Below the pieces are notes generated by a model that worked only from the letters and a program-made list of their open reading frames with translations, made no database searches and was not told the DNA's origin. DNA of 64,000 bases from Streptomyces echinatus (lineage in GTDB: Bacteria; Actinomycetota; Actinomycetes; Streptomycetales; Streptomycetaceae): the NCBI RefSeq assembly GCF_014203595.1, contig NZ_JACHJK010000005.1, forward strand, positions 464,105 to 528,104. Reading direction: 5' to 3'. A program made the translations under genes and the position numbers. This document shows, in pieces, positions 33,075-42,077 of the stretch; position 1 is the stretch's first letter, and the number at the start of each line of letters is the position of its first letter.

Positions 33075-34375
33075 GCATGCGAAGGAGAGGCACAAGGGCC
33101 GGGAGCACGGGCGCCCTGCTGGTGCTCTGTGCGGGGGGCGTCCTGCTGGGCCCGGCGGCGGCCCTCGCACAGGCGGCCGAGGTGTCGTACGCCACCCACT
33201 GCGTGCCGCCGGCCGGCATCGATCCCGTCGACGGCACCACCAAGGTCGAGATCACCGCGCCGGCCACGGCGAAGGTGGGCGACACGGTGGACATCGGGTG
33301 GAAGTTCGTCCAGGCCGCGTCCAGGAACCCGGACATCATCGACCTGCCCGCGAACTCCGTCCAGCCGTCCGGCGTGCTGAAGGCCGCCGGCGCGCAGACC
33401 GCCGACGTCGCGCTGCGAGGGCCCCGGGAGAACCCCGCGATCCCCAAGGGCGGCGCCATGGTGCTCTCCGACATGAAGGGCACCCTGAAGCTGACCGCCG
33501 CGGGCGAGGTGACGCTGACACCGGACGCGTACACCGTGAACGCGATGTCGACCGACACCAGGTGCACGCCCAAGGAGACCGTGCAGAAGGCGGCGACGAT
33601 CCAGGTGACGGCGGGTGGCGGCGGCACGTCCACCGCGACTCCCACCCACTCCGCGACGCCCACCGGGTCCGCGACCCCGACGCACACCGCCACGGCCACC
33701 CCGACGGCGACCGGCGGCACCGGGCAGACCGACTTCACCGGCAAGGAGGTGCAGGTCCCGTACGCCTGCAAGACCCCGATCGGAGACAAGAACGCGACCT
33801 CGCCGGTGCAGATCGACGCGAAGAAGAGCGGCGGGAGCTATGCCCTCACCGTGCGGTTCAAGAAGTCGGTCATGGACAGCCCCGCCGAGATCCCGAAGGA
33901 CTCCGTGAAGCCGTCCATGGAGGTGGTGCTGGGCGGCGCCGACAAGGGCACGGTGCATGTGGAGGGGCCGACCAACGCGAACCCGGTCAAGGCCGGCGAC
34001 CCGATCGAGATTCCCGACCTCACCGGCACCTACAAGCCGGGGGCGAGCGGCTCCTCGACGCTGTCCCCGGGCGTGCTGACGGTCAAGGCGCTCGGTACGA
34101 CCACGACGTGCACGCCGACGAAGACGGCGGTCTCGCTCACCCTGGACACCACCGGGCAGCCCGGCGGGGCGGCCGGCGGCACGTCGGTGTCGGGCGGCTC
34201 CGCGGTGTCGGGCGGTTCCTCGGGCTCGGCCGCGACCGGCGACGACGGCGGCCTCGCGGAGACCGGCGCGGGCGACCACGGCGCGCTGAAGGCCCTGGGC
34301 CTGGTGGCGGGGACGGCGATCCTGCTGGGCGGCGCGGTCTTCACGGCCCTGCCGGGACGCCGGGCCCGCCGGTAA
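33071..34375 (+). CDS. Secreted sortase-anchored surface protein, two-domain
   Basis: 434 residues. Signal peptide GALLVLCAGGVLLGPAAALA. Domain A covers about 36-180 and ends in a Cys-Thr-Pro motif. A Thr/Pro-rich linker follows (TATPTHSATPTGSATPTHT). Domain B (about 228-360) is homologous to the single domain at 29945-30679: CKTPIGDKNATSPVQIDAKK, VVLGGADKGTVHVEGPTNAN and LTVKALGTTTTCTPTKTA. A Gly/Ser linker follows, then LAETGAGDH, a hydrophobic helix and the tail RRARR, matching the class E sortase LAXTG motif of Streptomyces. Domain A looks like a more diverged copy of domain B. GTG start overlaps the upstream stop; an ATG lies two codons later. Confidence 0.82.
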   Translation: MSMRRRGTRAGSTGALLVLCAGGVLLGPAAALAQAAEVSYATHCVPPAGIDPVDGTTKVEITAPATAKVGDTVDIGWKFVQAASRNPDIIDLPANSVQPSGVLKAAGAQTADVALRGPRENPAIPKGGAMVLSDMKGTLKLTAAGEVTLTPDAYTVNAMSTDTRCTPKETVQKAATIQVTAGGGGTSTATPTHSATPTGSATPTHTATATPTATGGTGQTDFTGKEVQVPYACKTPIGDKNATSPVQIDAKKSGGSYALTVRFKKSVMDSPAEIPKDSVKPSMEVVLGGADKGTVHVEGPTNANPVKAGDPIEIPDLTGTYKPGASGSSTLSPGVLTVKALGTTTTCTPTKTAVSLTLDTTGQPGGAAGGTSVSGGSAVSGGSSGSAATGDDGGLAETGAGDHGALKALGLVAGTAILLGGAVFTALPGRRARR

Positions 34376-34410
34376 CTCCCACCGCACCGGCGGAAGCCGG
34401 GCCGGACACG

Positions 34411-34450
34411 ACGGAGGGCCGTCGCACCCCAGGGTGCGACGGCCCTCCGT
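34411..34450. terminator. Bidirectional terminator
   Basis: A 19-bp perfect inverted repeat (arms ACGGAGGGCCGTCGCACCC and GGGTGCGACGGCCCTCCGT, two unpaired central bases) between the convergent surface-protein operon and the peptide transporter gene. Confidence 0.85.
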
Positions 34451-34467
34451 CTGCGGAGTCGCGAGGA

Positions 34468-35973
34468 CTAGTTGACGTTGCCCATCAGCTTCTTGACCTT
34501 GTTGCGGTACATCCACACCGCGAAGCCGGCGACCACGGCGAGCACGGCCTCCAGGGCGACGAAGCCCATCTTGTCGAGGTTGACGCCACCGACGGCCGGG
34601 TTGGACAGCAGGGCGGTGACGGAGTCACCCGCGGTCACCGCGAGGAACCAGACACCCATCATCTGGGAGGCGTACTTCTGCGGCGCCATCTTCGTGGTCA
34701 CGGACAGGCCGACCGGCGACAGCGTCAGCTCACCGATGGTCTGCACGAAGTAGATCGCGACCAGCCACATCGCAGCGGCCTTGTGACCGCCCTCGGCGAT
34801 CGACAGCGGGGCGAGGAAGACGAAGAAGGAGGCACCCACCAGCACCAGGCCGGAGGAGAACTTCACGATCGTGCTCGGCTCCTTGCCGCGCCGGTTCAGC
34901 CACAGCCACAGCCAGGCGAAGACCGGCGCCAGGGCCATGATCATGACCGGGTTGACCGACTGGTACCAGGAGACCGGGAACTCCCAGCCGAAGACCGAGT
35001 TCTTGGCGTTCTCCTCGGCGAACAGCGACAGGGTCGAACCACCCTGGTCGTAGATCATCCAGAAGACGGCCGCGGCGACGAAGAACCAGATGTACGCCGA
35101 CACCTTCGACCGCTCGGCGGTGTCCAGGTCCTTGTCCCGCAGGATGCGGCCGATGACCAGGATCGGCACGATCAGACCGATGAGGGTGAGCGGGATCAGC
35201 GCCCAGTTCAGGGTGAAGTGGCCGGTGCCGCCGACGATGCCGTAGAAGACCACGGCGACCGCCAGCCAGATCAGGCCCTTGCGCAGCGTGACGGCCTTCT
35301 CCTCGGCCGACAGCGGGGTCGGGACCTCGCTGCTCTTCGGGTTCAGGTGGCGACCGCCCAGCAGGTACTGGACCAGACCCAGCGCCATGCCGAGCGCGGC
35401 CAGCGCGAAGCCCAGGTGCCAGTTGACGTTCTCACCGACGGTGCCGATGACCAGCGGCGCGACGAAGGCGCCGAGGTTGATGCCGATGTAGAAGAGCGTG
35501 AAGCCACCGTCCCGGCGCGGGTCCTCCGGGCCGTCGTAGAGGTGGCCGACCATCGTGGAGATGTTGGCCTTCAGCAGACCCGAACCTATGGCGACGAGCA
35601 CCAGGCCGACGTAGAAGCTCGCCGCGGCGGGCAGTGCCAGGCACAGGTGGCCGAGCATGATGATCAGGCCGGAGACGGCGACCGTCTTGCGGGGGCCGAG
35701 CACACGGTCGGCGAACCAGCCGCCGGGCAGCGCGAGCAGGTACACGAGGGACAGGTACACCGCGTAGATCGCGCTGGCCGTGCCGGCGCTCAGGTGCAGG
35801 CCACCCGGGGCCACCAGGTACAGCGGGAGGAGAGCCCTCATGCCGTAGTAGGAGAAACGCTCCCACATCTCGGTCATGAAGAGGGTGGCCAGTCCGCGGG
35901 GGTGGCCGAAGAAGGTCTTCTCGGAACCGGGGGTGCCCGGTCGGACCGAGTCCTTCGTCAGGCTGGACGCCAT
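34468..35973 (-). CDS. Proton-dependent oligopeptide transporter (POT/PTR family)
   Basis: 501 residues, the usual length for DtpT-type transporters. The EMWERFSYYGMRALLPLYLV signature is in the first helix. FADRVLGPRKTVAVSGLIIM is the loop between helices 2 and 3. The second POT signature region contains GSGLLKANISTMVGHLY and FTLFYIGINLGAF. About 14 hydrophobic segments can be counted. Imports di- and tripeptides with protons. The ATG at 35973 is chosen by the family start; the frame upstream is not protein-like. It has a long 5' leader. Confidence 0.92.
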   Translation of the reverse strand: MASSLTKDSVRPGTPGSEKTFFGHPRGLATLFMTEMWERFSYYGMRALLPLYLVAPGGLHLSAGTASAIYAVYLSLVYLLALPGGWFADRVLGPRKTVAVSGLIIMLGHLCLALPAAASFYVGLVLVAIGSGLLKANISTMVGHLYDGPEDPRRDGGFTLFYIGINLGAFVAPLVIGTVGENVNWHLGFALAALGMALGLVQYLLGGRHLNPKSSEVPTPLSAEEKAVTLRKGLIWLAVAVVFYGIVGGTGHFTLNWALIPLTLIGLIVPILVIGRILRDKDLDTAERSKVSAYIWFFVAAAVFWMIYDQGGSTLSLFAEENAKNSVFGWEFPVSWYQSVNPVMIMALAPVFAWLWLWLNRRGKEPSTIVKFSSGLVLVGASFFVFLAPLSIAEGGHKAAAMWLVAIYFVQTIGELTLSPVGLSVTTKMAPQKYASQMMGVWFLAVTAGDSVTALLSNPAVGGVNLDKMGFVALEAVLAVVAGFAVWMYRNKVKKLMGNVN

Positions 35974-36473
35974 GGTCGTTCCTTGCTCGTCGGGACGCGC
36001 GGCTGGAGCGTTGCGCGCCCGTTGGGGGTGTGGCCGGCACCGGCATGTCGGTCGTCCACCCCCACGCCCGGGGGGAGTCCGCTCCGGATCGCGGAGCGGC
36101 GGACGGCGACCACCGGGATCCACGCCCCACGACGCGTCGTCGCGTCCGGAGCCCGGCCAGAGGTCATTCCTTTCAAGGCTGATCTTGATCTTGACCAGCC
36201 CGTACACAAAAGAGACCTTCAGCGTCTACTGCGCGCCAAAGGCCCCCGGTGCGTACTACAGGCGTTCAGGTCACCATACGGCAGGACACTGCCGGATATG
36301 GAAGGACTTGAGACACGGATCACAGGTGTCGCGGGAACCGCGCGAAGGGATTCGAAGGTCCCCCCTACGATCGCATCCCCAGGTCAATGGTTCGTACCAG
36401 CGGGCTCCGAAGGTAAGAATCCCTGGAACCGATCACACCCCGGCACCGCGCGCGGGCGGTCTACCATCACTTC
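35974..36473. other. 500-bp divergent promoter region of the peptide transporter and the response regulator
   Basis: No gene recognised. Within the transporter leader, CCGCTCCG...CGGAGCGG (36079-36099) forms an 8-bp hairpin. CGGCAG-gaca-CTGCCG lies near 36279-36294. The central part around 36165-36220 is A+T richer than its surroundings and is the likely promoter area. The transporter leader appears to be more than 150 nt, long enough for post-transcriptional control. Confidence 0.4.
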
Positions 36474-37151
36474 ATGACTCGTGTACTGCTCGCCGAGGAC
36501 GACGCGTCCATCTCGGAGCCGCTGGCCCGCGCCCTGCGCCGGGAGGGTTACGAGGTCGAGGTGCGCGAGGACGGACCCGCCGCGCTCGACGCCGGGATGC
36601 AGGGCGGTGTCGATCTGGTCGTGCTGGACCTGGGCCTGCCTGGCATGGACGGCCTGGAGGTCGCGCGCCGGCTGCGCGCCGACGGGCACACCGTGCCGAT
36701 CCTCATCCTGACCGCGCGGGCCGACGAGGTGGACACCGTCGTCGGTCTGGACGCGGGCGCCGACGACTACGTCACCAAGCCCTTCCGGCTCGCCGAACTG
36801 CTCGCCCGGGTGCGGGCGCTGCTGCGGCGCGGCTCCGCGGAGCCGCAGCAGCCGCCGGCCACGCACGGGGTGCGGATCGACGTCGAGTCGCACCGGGCCT
36901 GGATGGGCGACGAGGAACTCCAGCTGACCGCCAAGGAGTTCGACCTGCTGCGGGTGCTGGTGCGGGACGCCGGCCGCGTGGTCACCCGGGACCAGCTGAT
37001 GCGCGAGGTCTGGGACACCACCTGGTGGTCGTCGACCAAGACCCTCGACATGCACATCTCCTGGCTGCGCAAGAAGCTCGGCGACGACGCGGCGAACCCC
37101 CGGTACATCGCGACGGTGCGCGGCGTGGGCTTCCGGTTCGAGAAGAGCTGA
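36474..37151 (+). CDS. OmpR/PhoB-family response regulator
   Basis: 225 residues. The receiver domain has the acidic pair EDD at 8-10, phospho-acceptor Asp52 in DLVVLDLGLPGMDGLEVARR, threonine in LILTARADEVD and lysine in DDYVTKPFRLAELLARVRAL. A C-terminal winged helix follows (LQLTAKEFDLLRVLVRDAGR, DQLMREVWDTTWW, TLDMHISWLRKKLGDD, RYIATVRGVGFRFE). It is paired with the histidine kinase 33 bp downstream and almost certainly phosphorylated by it. Signal and regulon unknown; the divergent peptide transporter gene is a possible target. Confidence 0.94.
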   Translation: MTRVLLAEDDASISEPLARALRREGYEVEVREDGPAALDAGMQGGVDLVVLDLGLPGMDGLEVARRLRADGHTVPILILTARADEVDTVVGLDAGADDYVTKPFRLAELLARVRALLRRGSAEPQQPPATHGVRIDVESHRAWMGDEELQLTAKEFDLLRVLVRDAGRVVTRDQLMREVWDTTWWSSTKTLDMHISWLRKKLGDDAANPRYIATVRGVGFRFEKS

Positions 37152-37184
37152 CCCGCGCCCGACGATCATCACAGGTAACCGACC

Positions 37185-38456
37185 ATGCGCCGACGTCTCA
37201 TCCAGTCCACCCTCGCCGTCGTCCTCGTGGTGATCGCCGTCTTCGGTGTCTCCCTCGTGATCGTCGAGACGCGGACGATCAGCAACAGCGCCCAGGAACG
37301 GGTGGAGTCGGAGGCGGTCCGGCTGGCCAGCATCGTGGACAGCAGGATCCTCGCCGCGGAGAACGTGAACGCGGACGTGCTGCGCAACCCGGTCAGCAAG
37401 GACCAGTACGCGGTCATCAGCATGCCCGGCCGGGCGCCCATCGAGATCGGCAGCAAGCCCGAGGGCGACACCATCCACTCCACGCAGCACGGTGAGGAGG
37501 GCGAGACGGTCACCGTGCAGGAGCCCCGCTCCGCCGTGACCCGCGAGGTCGGCCGGACCCTGCTGATCATCGGGCTGGTCGCGCTGCTCGCGGTGGTGGC
37601 GGCGGTGCTGCTCGCCGTGCGGCAGGCCAACCGGCTCGCCTCCCCGCTGACCGACCTCGCCGAGACCGCCGAGCGCCTCGGCTCCGGCGACCCCCGTCCG
37701 CGGCACAAGCGGTACGGCGTCCCCGAGCTGGACCGGGTCGCCGATGTGCTGGACTCCTCCGCCGAGCGGATCGGCCGCATGCTGACCGCCGAGCGGCGCC
37801 TCGCGGCCGACGCCTCCCACCAGCTCCGCACACCGCTGACCGCGCTGTCCATGCGGCTGGAGGAGATCACCCTCACCGACGATCCGGACACGGTGAAGGA
37901 GGAGGCCACCATCGCGCTGACGCAGGTGGAACGGCTGACCGACGTGGTGGAGCGGCTGCTGACCAACTCGCGCGACCCGCGCACCGGCTCCGCGGTCTCC
38001 TTCGAGCTGGACGAGGTCATCCAGCAGCAGCTCGCCGAGTGGCGGCCCGCCTATCGCAGCTCCGGCCGGGCCGTCGTCAGCTCCGGCAAGCGGCACCTGA
38101 CGGCGGTGGGCACGCCCGGCGCGGTCGCCCAGGTGCTGGCCGCCCTGATCGAGAACTCCCTCATGCACGGCGGCGGTACCGTCGCCCTGCGCACCCGGGT
38201 CACCGGCAACCAGGCCGTGATCGAGGTCACCGACGAGGGTCCGGGCGTACCGGCCGACCTCGGCGCGCGGATCTTCGAGCGCACGATCAGCGGACGGAAC
38301 TCCACGGGTATCGGCCTGGCCGTCGCCCGGGACCTCGCGGAGGCCGACGGCGGCCGGCTGGAGCTGCTCCAGGCGCAGCCCCCGGTCTTCGGCCTGTTCC
38401 TCTCGCGCACGCCCCCGGCACGCAAGACGGACGAGGGCCGGCCGACGGTGCGCTGA
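37185..38456 (+). CDS. Sensor histidine kinase
   Basis: 423 residues. The N-terminal membrane helix STLAVVLVVIAVFGVSLVIV is followed by a short extracytoplasmic sensor region (about 30-120). A second helix is TLLIIGLVALLAVVAAVLLA, then HAMP (LTDLAETAERLGSGDPRPRH). The HisKA box is LAADASHQLRTPLTALSMRL with the phospho-accepting histidine near 208. The HATPase domain has VLAALIENSLMHGGGTVALR as N-box, VTDEGPGVP and TGIGLAVARDLAEADGGRLE. It forms a two-gene operon with the OmpR-type regulator. Orthodox domain order; ligand unknown. Confidence 0.93.
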   Translation: MRRRLIQSTLAVVLVVIAVFGVSLVIVETRTISNSAQERVESEAVRLASIVDSRILAAENVNADVLRNPVSKDQYAVISMPGRAPIEIGSKPEGDTIHSTQHGEEGETVTVQEPRSAVTREVGRTLLIIGLVALLAVVAAVLLAVRQANRLASPLTDLAETAERLGSGDPRPRHKRYGVPELDRVADVLDSSAERIGRMLTAERRLAADASHQLRTPLTALSMRLEEITLTDDPDTVKEEATIALTQVERLTDVVERLLTNSRDPRTGSAVSFELDEVIQQQLAEWRPAYRSSGRAVVSSGKRHLTAVGTPGAVAQVLAALIENSLMHGGGTVALRTRVTGNQAVIEVTDEGPGVPADLGARIFERTISGRNSTGIGLAVARDLAEADGGRLELLQAQPPVFGLFLSRTPPARKTDEGRPTVR

Positions 38457-38520
38457 GCGCCCCGAAGGGGGCGCGGGGAACGTCGCGACCGGCCACGATG
38501 TGCGCCGCGGACGGCCGCCG
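38457..38520 (+). repeat. Streptomyces interspersed intergenic repeat with terminator-like hairpin
   Basis: The sequence after the kinase stop codon, GCGCCCCGAAGGGGGCGCGG followed by GGAACGTCGCGACCGGCCAC, matches the common Streptomyces intergenic repeat pattern (cccGAAGGGGcgcggggaactgcgcgacc). Its head is a hairpin with GCGCCC/GGGCGC arms that can end the kinase transcript. A degenerate reverse copy may lie at about 9505-9556. Confidence 0.55.
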
Positions 38521-38540
38521 GCCCCTCGCGGCCGGGCTGC

Positions 38541-39044
38541 TTACGGAACGCGCTGCCGCGGTGCAGGCTGCTGCGACTCCTGCTTCAGGATCGATTCCGC
38601 GCCGGCCACGGCCTCCCGGGCCGGCAGCGTCCGGAACACCCAGCTGCGGTACGACCAGAACCGGAACAGGGTCGCGACGCCGATGCCGACGAACTTGAAG
38701 ACGTTGCTCTGCAGCGGGGTGTCCCAGCCGAAGCCGTAGGTCGCCGCGTACAGCACGCCGTTCTCGATCACCAGGCCGACCGCGCTGAACAGCAGGAACA
38801 GCGTGAGTTCCTTGGTGCGCCCGCTCTTGTCGCGGTCCCGGTAGGTCCAGTACCGGAAGCCGACGTAGTTGAAGACGATCGCCACGACGGTCGCGATGAT
38901 GCTGGCGCGCACCACCGGCAGCTCGGAGACGTGCCTGACCAGGTTGAACACACCGAGATTGACCAGGACGCCGGCGCCGCCGACGGCACCGAACTTGACC
39001 ACCTCACGTACGAGCCGTTGCAGCCCCGAGGAACGAGGTTCCAT
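38541..39044 (-). CDS. GtrA-family membrane protein
   Basis: 167 residues with four hydrophobic segments: VVKFGAVGGAGVLVNLGVFN, VVRASIIATVVAIVFNYVGF, ELTLFLLFSAVGLVIENGVL and NVFKFVGIGVATLFRFWSYR. FNYVGFRYWTYRDRD and RFWSYRSWVF are GtrA hallmarks. GtrA proteins take part in polysaccharide or lipid-linked sugar transfer, probably as flippases. The ATG at 39044 is preferred over 39086 because GGGAG precedes it. Single gene, divergent from purK. Confidence 0.85.
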   Translation of the reverse strand: MEPRSSGLQRLVREVVKFGAVGGAGVLVNLGVFNLVRHVSELPVVRASIIATVVAIVFNYVGFRYWTYRDRDKSGRTKELTLFLLFSAVGLVIENGVLYAATYGFGWDTPLQSNVFKFVGIGVATLFRFWSYRSWVFRTLPAREAVAGAESILKQESQQPAPRQRVP

Positions 39045-39226
39045 GGCGGTGCGGCTCCCGTCGGTAGGTTTCGTCAACCCCGCCATGCTAGCCGTGCGGG
39101 GCCCCCGGTGCCTGTGGACTGGGCCACTGCCCGGAAACAGGACGGAAAGAGACGGGAAAGTACCGGGTAAGAGATCGGGAGAGGGACGCGATCCGGCCGC
39201 GCCCGCGTGGCCGATACGCTAGGGGT

Positions 39227-40366
39227 GTGACGTTCCCGGTAGTCGGCATGGTCGGCGGGGGGCAGCTCGCGCGTATGACGCACGAAGCGGGCATCCCGTT
39301 GGGCATCAGGTTCAAGCTTCTCAGTGACACCCCTCAGGATTCCGCGGCGCAGGTCGTCAGCGATGTCGTCATCGGCGACTATCGCGACCTGGACACGCTG
39401 CGCGAGTTCGCGCGCGGGTGCGATGTGATCACCTTCGATCACGAACATGTACCCACCGAGCACCTCAGGGCCTTGGAGGCGGACGGCATCCCCGTGCGCC
39501 CGGGGCCGGACGCGCTGGTGCACGCCCAGGACAAGGGCGTGATGCGCGCGAAGCTCGACGCGATCGGCATCCCGTGCCCACGGCACCGGATCGTCGCCGA
39601 CCCGGCCGATGTCGCCGCCTTCGCGGAGGAGGGCGACGGCTTCCCGGTCGTGCTCAAGACGGTCCGGGGCGGCTACGACGGCAAGGGCGTGTGGGTCGTC
39701 GGCTCCGTCGAGGAGGCCGCCGAGCCGTTCAGGGCGGGCGTCCCGGTCCTCGCCGAGGAGAAGGTCGACTACGTCCGCGAGCTGGCCGCCAATGTCGTCC
39801 GCTCCCCGCACGGCCAGGCCGTCGCCTACCCGGTGGTGGAGTCGCAGCAGGTGGACGGCGTCTGCGACACCGTGATAGCTCCCGCGCCCGGCCTGGACGA
39901 GGACCTCGCCCTGCACGCCGAGCAGATGGCCCTGACCATCGCGGGGGAGCTGGGCGTCGTCGGACACCTCGCCGTCGAGCTGTTCCAGACCCGCGACGGC
40001 CGCGTCCTCGTCAACGAGCTGGCGATGCGCCCGCACAACTCGGGCCACTGGACCATGGACGGCGCGATCACCTCGCAGTTCGCCAACCACGTCCGCGCGG
40101 TCCTCGACCTGCCGCTGGGCGACCCGCGCCCGCGCGCCAGGTGGACCGTGATGGTCAACGTCCTGGGCGGCGACTACCCGGACATGTACTCCGCGTACTT
40201 GCACTGCATGGCCCGCGACCCCAAGCTCAAGATCCACATGTACGGCAAGGACGTGAAGCCCGGCCGCAAGGTCGGACACGTCAACACCTACGGCGACGAC
40301 CTGGACGACGTGCTGGAGCGCGCCCGTCACGCAGCCGGCTACCTGAGAGGCACCATCACCGAATGA
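39227..40366 (+). CDS. purK: 5-(carboxyamino)imidazole ribonucleotide synthase
   Basis: ATP-grasp enzyme of 379 residues that makes N5-CAIR from AIR, bicarbonate and ATP in purine synthesis. The N-terminal fold is VGMVGGGQLARMTHEAGIPL. The ATP-grasp core contains FPVVLKTVRGGYDGKGVWVV near 135, VLAEEKVDYVRELAANVVRS and the metal site NELAMRPHNSGHWTMDGAIT near 262-281. GTG start. The stop overlaps the ATG of purE (ATGA), as expected for consecutive steps. Confidence 0.95.
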   Translation: MTFPVVGMVGGGQLARMTHEAGIPLGIRFKLLSDTPQDSAAQVVSDVVIGDYRDLDTLREFARGCDVITFDHEHVPTEHLRALEADGIPVRPGPDALVHAQDKGVMRAKLDAIGIPCPRHRIVADPADVAAFAEEGDGFPVVLKTVRGGYDGKGVWVVGSVEEAAEPFRAGVPVLAEEKVDYVRELAANVVRSPHGQAVAYPVVESQQVDGVCDTVIAPAPGLDEDLALHAEQMALTIAGELGVVGHLAVELFQTRDGRVLVNELAMRPHNSGHWTMDGAITSQFANHVRAVLDLPLGDPRPRARWTVMVNVLGGDYPDMYSAYLHCMARDPKLKIHMYGKDVKPGRKVGHVNTYGDDLDDVLERARHAAGYLRGTITE

Positions 40367-40884
40367 GCCCTGTTGTTGGCATCGTCATGGGGTCGGACTC
40401 CGACTGGCCCGTCATGGAAGCCGCGGCCAAGGCCCTGGACGAGTTCGAGATCGCCTACGAGGTCGACGTCGTCTCCGCGCACCGCATGCCCCGCGAGATG
40501 ATCACGTACGGCGAGCAGGCGGCCGACCGCGGCCTGAAGGTGATCATCGCGGGCGCGGGCGGCGCCGCCCACCTGCCCGGCATGCTCGCCTCCGTCACCC
40601 CGCTGCCGGTCATCGGCGTGCCCGTGCCGCTGAAGTACCTCGACGGCATGGACTCGCTGATGTCGATCGTGCAGATGCCGGCTGGTGTCCCCGTCGCCAC
40701 GGTCTCCGTCGCCGGTGCCCGCAACGCCGGTCTGCTCGCGGCCCGGATCCTCGCCACGCACGACGAGGAGCTGCTGCACAAGATGCGCGACTTCCAGCAG
40801 GATCTCAACGACCAGGCCACCGAGAAGGGCAAGCGGCTGCGCGCCAAGGCCGAGGGTGCCGGCGGCTTCGGCTTCGGGAAGTGA
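40363..40884 (+). CDS. purE: N5-carboxyaminoimidazole ribonucleotide mutase
   Basis: 173 residues. Converts N5-CAIR to CAIR, the step after PurK. Class I PurE motifs: GIVMGSDSDWPVMEAAAKAL, VVSAHRMPREM with the catalytic histidine, and IAGAGGAAHLPGMLASVTPL, plus GVPVPLKYLDGMDSLMSIVQ. Its start overlaps the purK stop and its stop overlaps the dipeptidase GTG (GTGA), so the three are translationally coupled. Confidence 0.96.
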   Translation: MSPVVGIVMGSDSDWPVMEAAAKALDEFEIAYEVDVVSAHRMPREMITYGEQAADRGLKVIIAGAGGAAHLPGMLASVTPLPVIGVPVPLKYLDGMDSLMSIVQMPAGVPVATVSVAGARNAGLLAARILATHDEELLHKMRDFQQDLNDQATEKGKRLRAKAEGAGGFGFGK

Positions 40885-42077
40885 CCGCAGTGGCCGCGCT
40901 GGACGAAGCACGCGCGCTGCTGCGCGAGTTCCCCGTGGTCGACGGGCACAACGACCTGCCCTGGGCGCTGCGCAAGCACGCCGGCTACGACCTGGACGCC
41001 CTGGACATCGCCGGCGACCAGCGTGAGCACCTGCACACCGACCTGCCGCGGCTGCGCGAGGGCGGGGTAGGCGCCCAGTACTGGTCGGTGTACGTCCCCG
41101 CCGAGCAGCCGGAGCCGGTCGCGGCCACGCTGGAGCAGATCGACTGCGTCCGGCGGATGCTGGACCGCTATCCGGCCCGTCTGGCGCCCGCGCTGACCGC
41201 CGCGGACATGGAGGCGGCGCGCCGGGACGGCCGTGTCGCCTCGCTGATGGGGGCCGAGGGCGGCCACTCCATCGCCAACTCGCTGGGCACCCTGCGCGGC
41301 CTGTACGCGCTCGGCGTGCGCTACATGACGCTCACCCACAACTCCAACGTGGACTGGGCCGACTCCGCGACCGACGAGCCGAACACGGGCGGCCTGTCCG
41401 CGTTCGGCCGCGAGGTCGTCCGGGAGATGAACCGCCTCGGCATGCTCGTCGACCTCTCGCACGTGGCGGCGACGACGATGCGGGACGCGCTGGACGCCGC
41501 CTCCGCCCCGGTGATCTTCTCCCACTCCTCCGCGCGTGCGGTGTGCGACCACCCGCGCAACGTCCCCGACGACGTCCTGGAGCGGCTGCCCGCCAACGGC
41601 GGTGTGGCGATGGTGACCTTCGTGCCGAAGTTCGTGCTCCAGGCGGCGGTGGAGTGGACCGCGGCGGCGGACGAGAACATGCGCGCCCACGGCCTGCACC
41701 ACCTGGACACCAGCCCCGAGGCCATGAAGATCCACCGGGCCTTCGAGGAGCGCAGCCCGCGCCCGGTCGCCACGGTGTCGACGGTGGCCGACCACCTGGA
41801 CCACATGCGCGAGGTGGCCGGCATCGACCACCTGGGCATAGGCGGCGACTACGACGGCACCGCGTTCACCCCGGACGGCCTCAACGACGTCTCCGGTTAC
41901 CCGAACCTCCTCGCCGAGCTGCTGGACCGCGGCTGGTCCAAGGCCGACCTGGCCAAGCTGACCTGGCAGAACGCGGTGCGCGTGCTGGGCGCGGCGGAGG
42001 ACGTGGCCCGGGACCTGCGGGCCACGCGGGCCCCGTCCCTCGCCACCATCGAGTCGCTGGACGGCACGAGGGGCTGA
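40881..42077 (+). CDS. Membrane dipeptidase (peptidase family M19)
   Basis: 398 residues. The dinuclear zinc ligands of renal-dipeptidase relatives are all present: HxD in VVDGHNDLPWALR near 26, Glu in LMGAEGGHSIAN near 125, His in VDLSHVAATTMRDAL near 197, His in IFSHSSARAVCDHPRN near 218, and Asp in LGIGGDYDGTAF near 322. Hydrolyses dipeptides, possibly D-containing. Coupled by a GTGA overlap to purE, an odd but conserved-looking association. No signal peptide, so cytoplasmic. Followed by a degenerate paralogue. Confidence 0.9.
   Translation: MTAVAALDEARALLREFPVVDGHNDLPWALRKHAGYDLDALDIAGDQREHLHTDLPRLREGGVGAQYWSVYVPAEQPEPVAATLEQIDCVRRMLDRYPARLAPALTAADMEAARRDGRVASLMGAEGGHSIANSLGTLRGLYALGVRYMTLTHNSNVDWADSATDEPNTGGLSAFGREVVREMNRLGMLVDLSHVAATTMRDALDAASAPVIFSHSSARAVCDHPRNVPDDVLERLPANGGVAMVTFVPKFVLQAAVEWTAAADENMRAHGLHHLDTSPEAMKIHRAFEERSPRPVATVSTVADHLDHMREVAGIDHLGIGGDYDGTAFTPDGLNDVSGYPNLLAELLDRGWSKADLAKLTWQNAVRVLGAAEDVARDLRATRAPSLATIESLDGTRG

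Noticed and set aside
33298..36477. A 1059-codon plus-strand frame over the surface-protein and peptide-transporter genes
   Set aside because: An out-of-frame and antisense shadow that crosses a strong bidirectional terminator.
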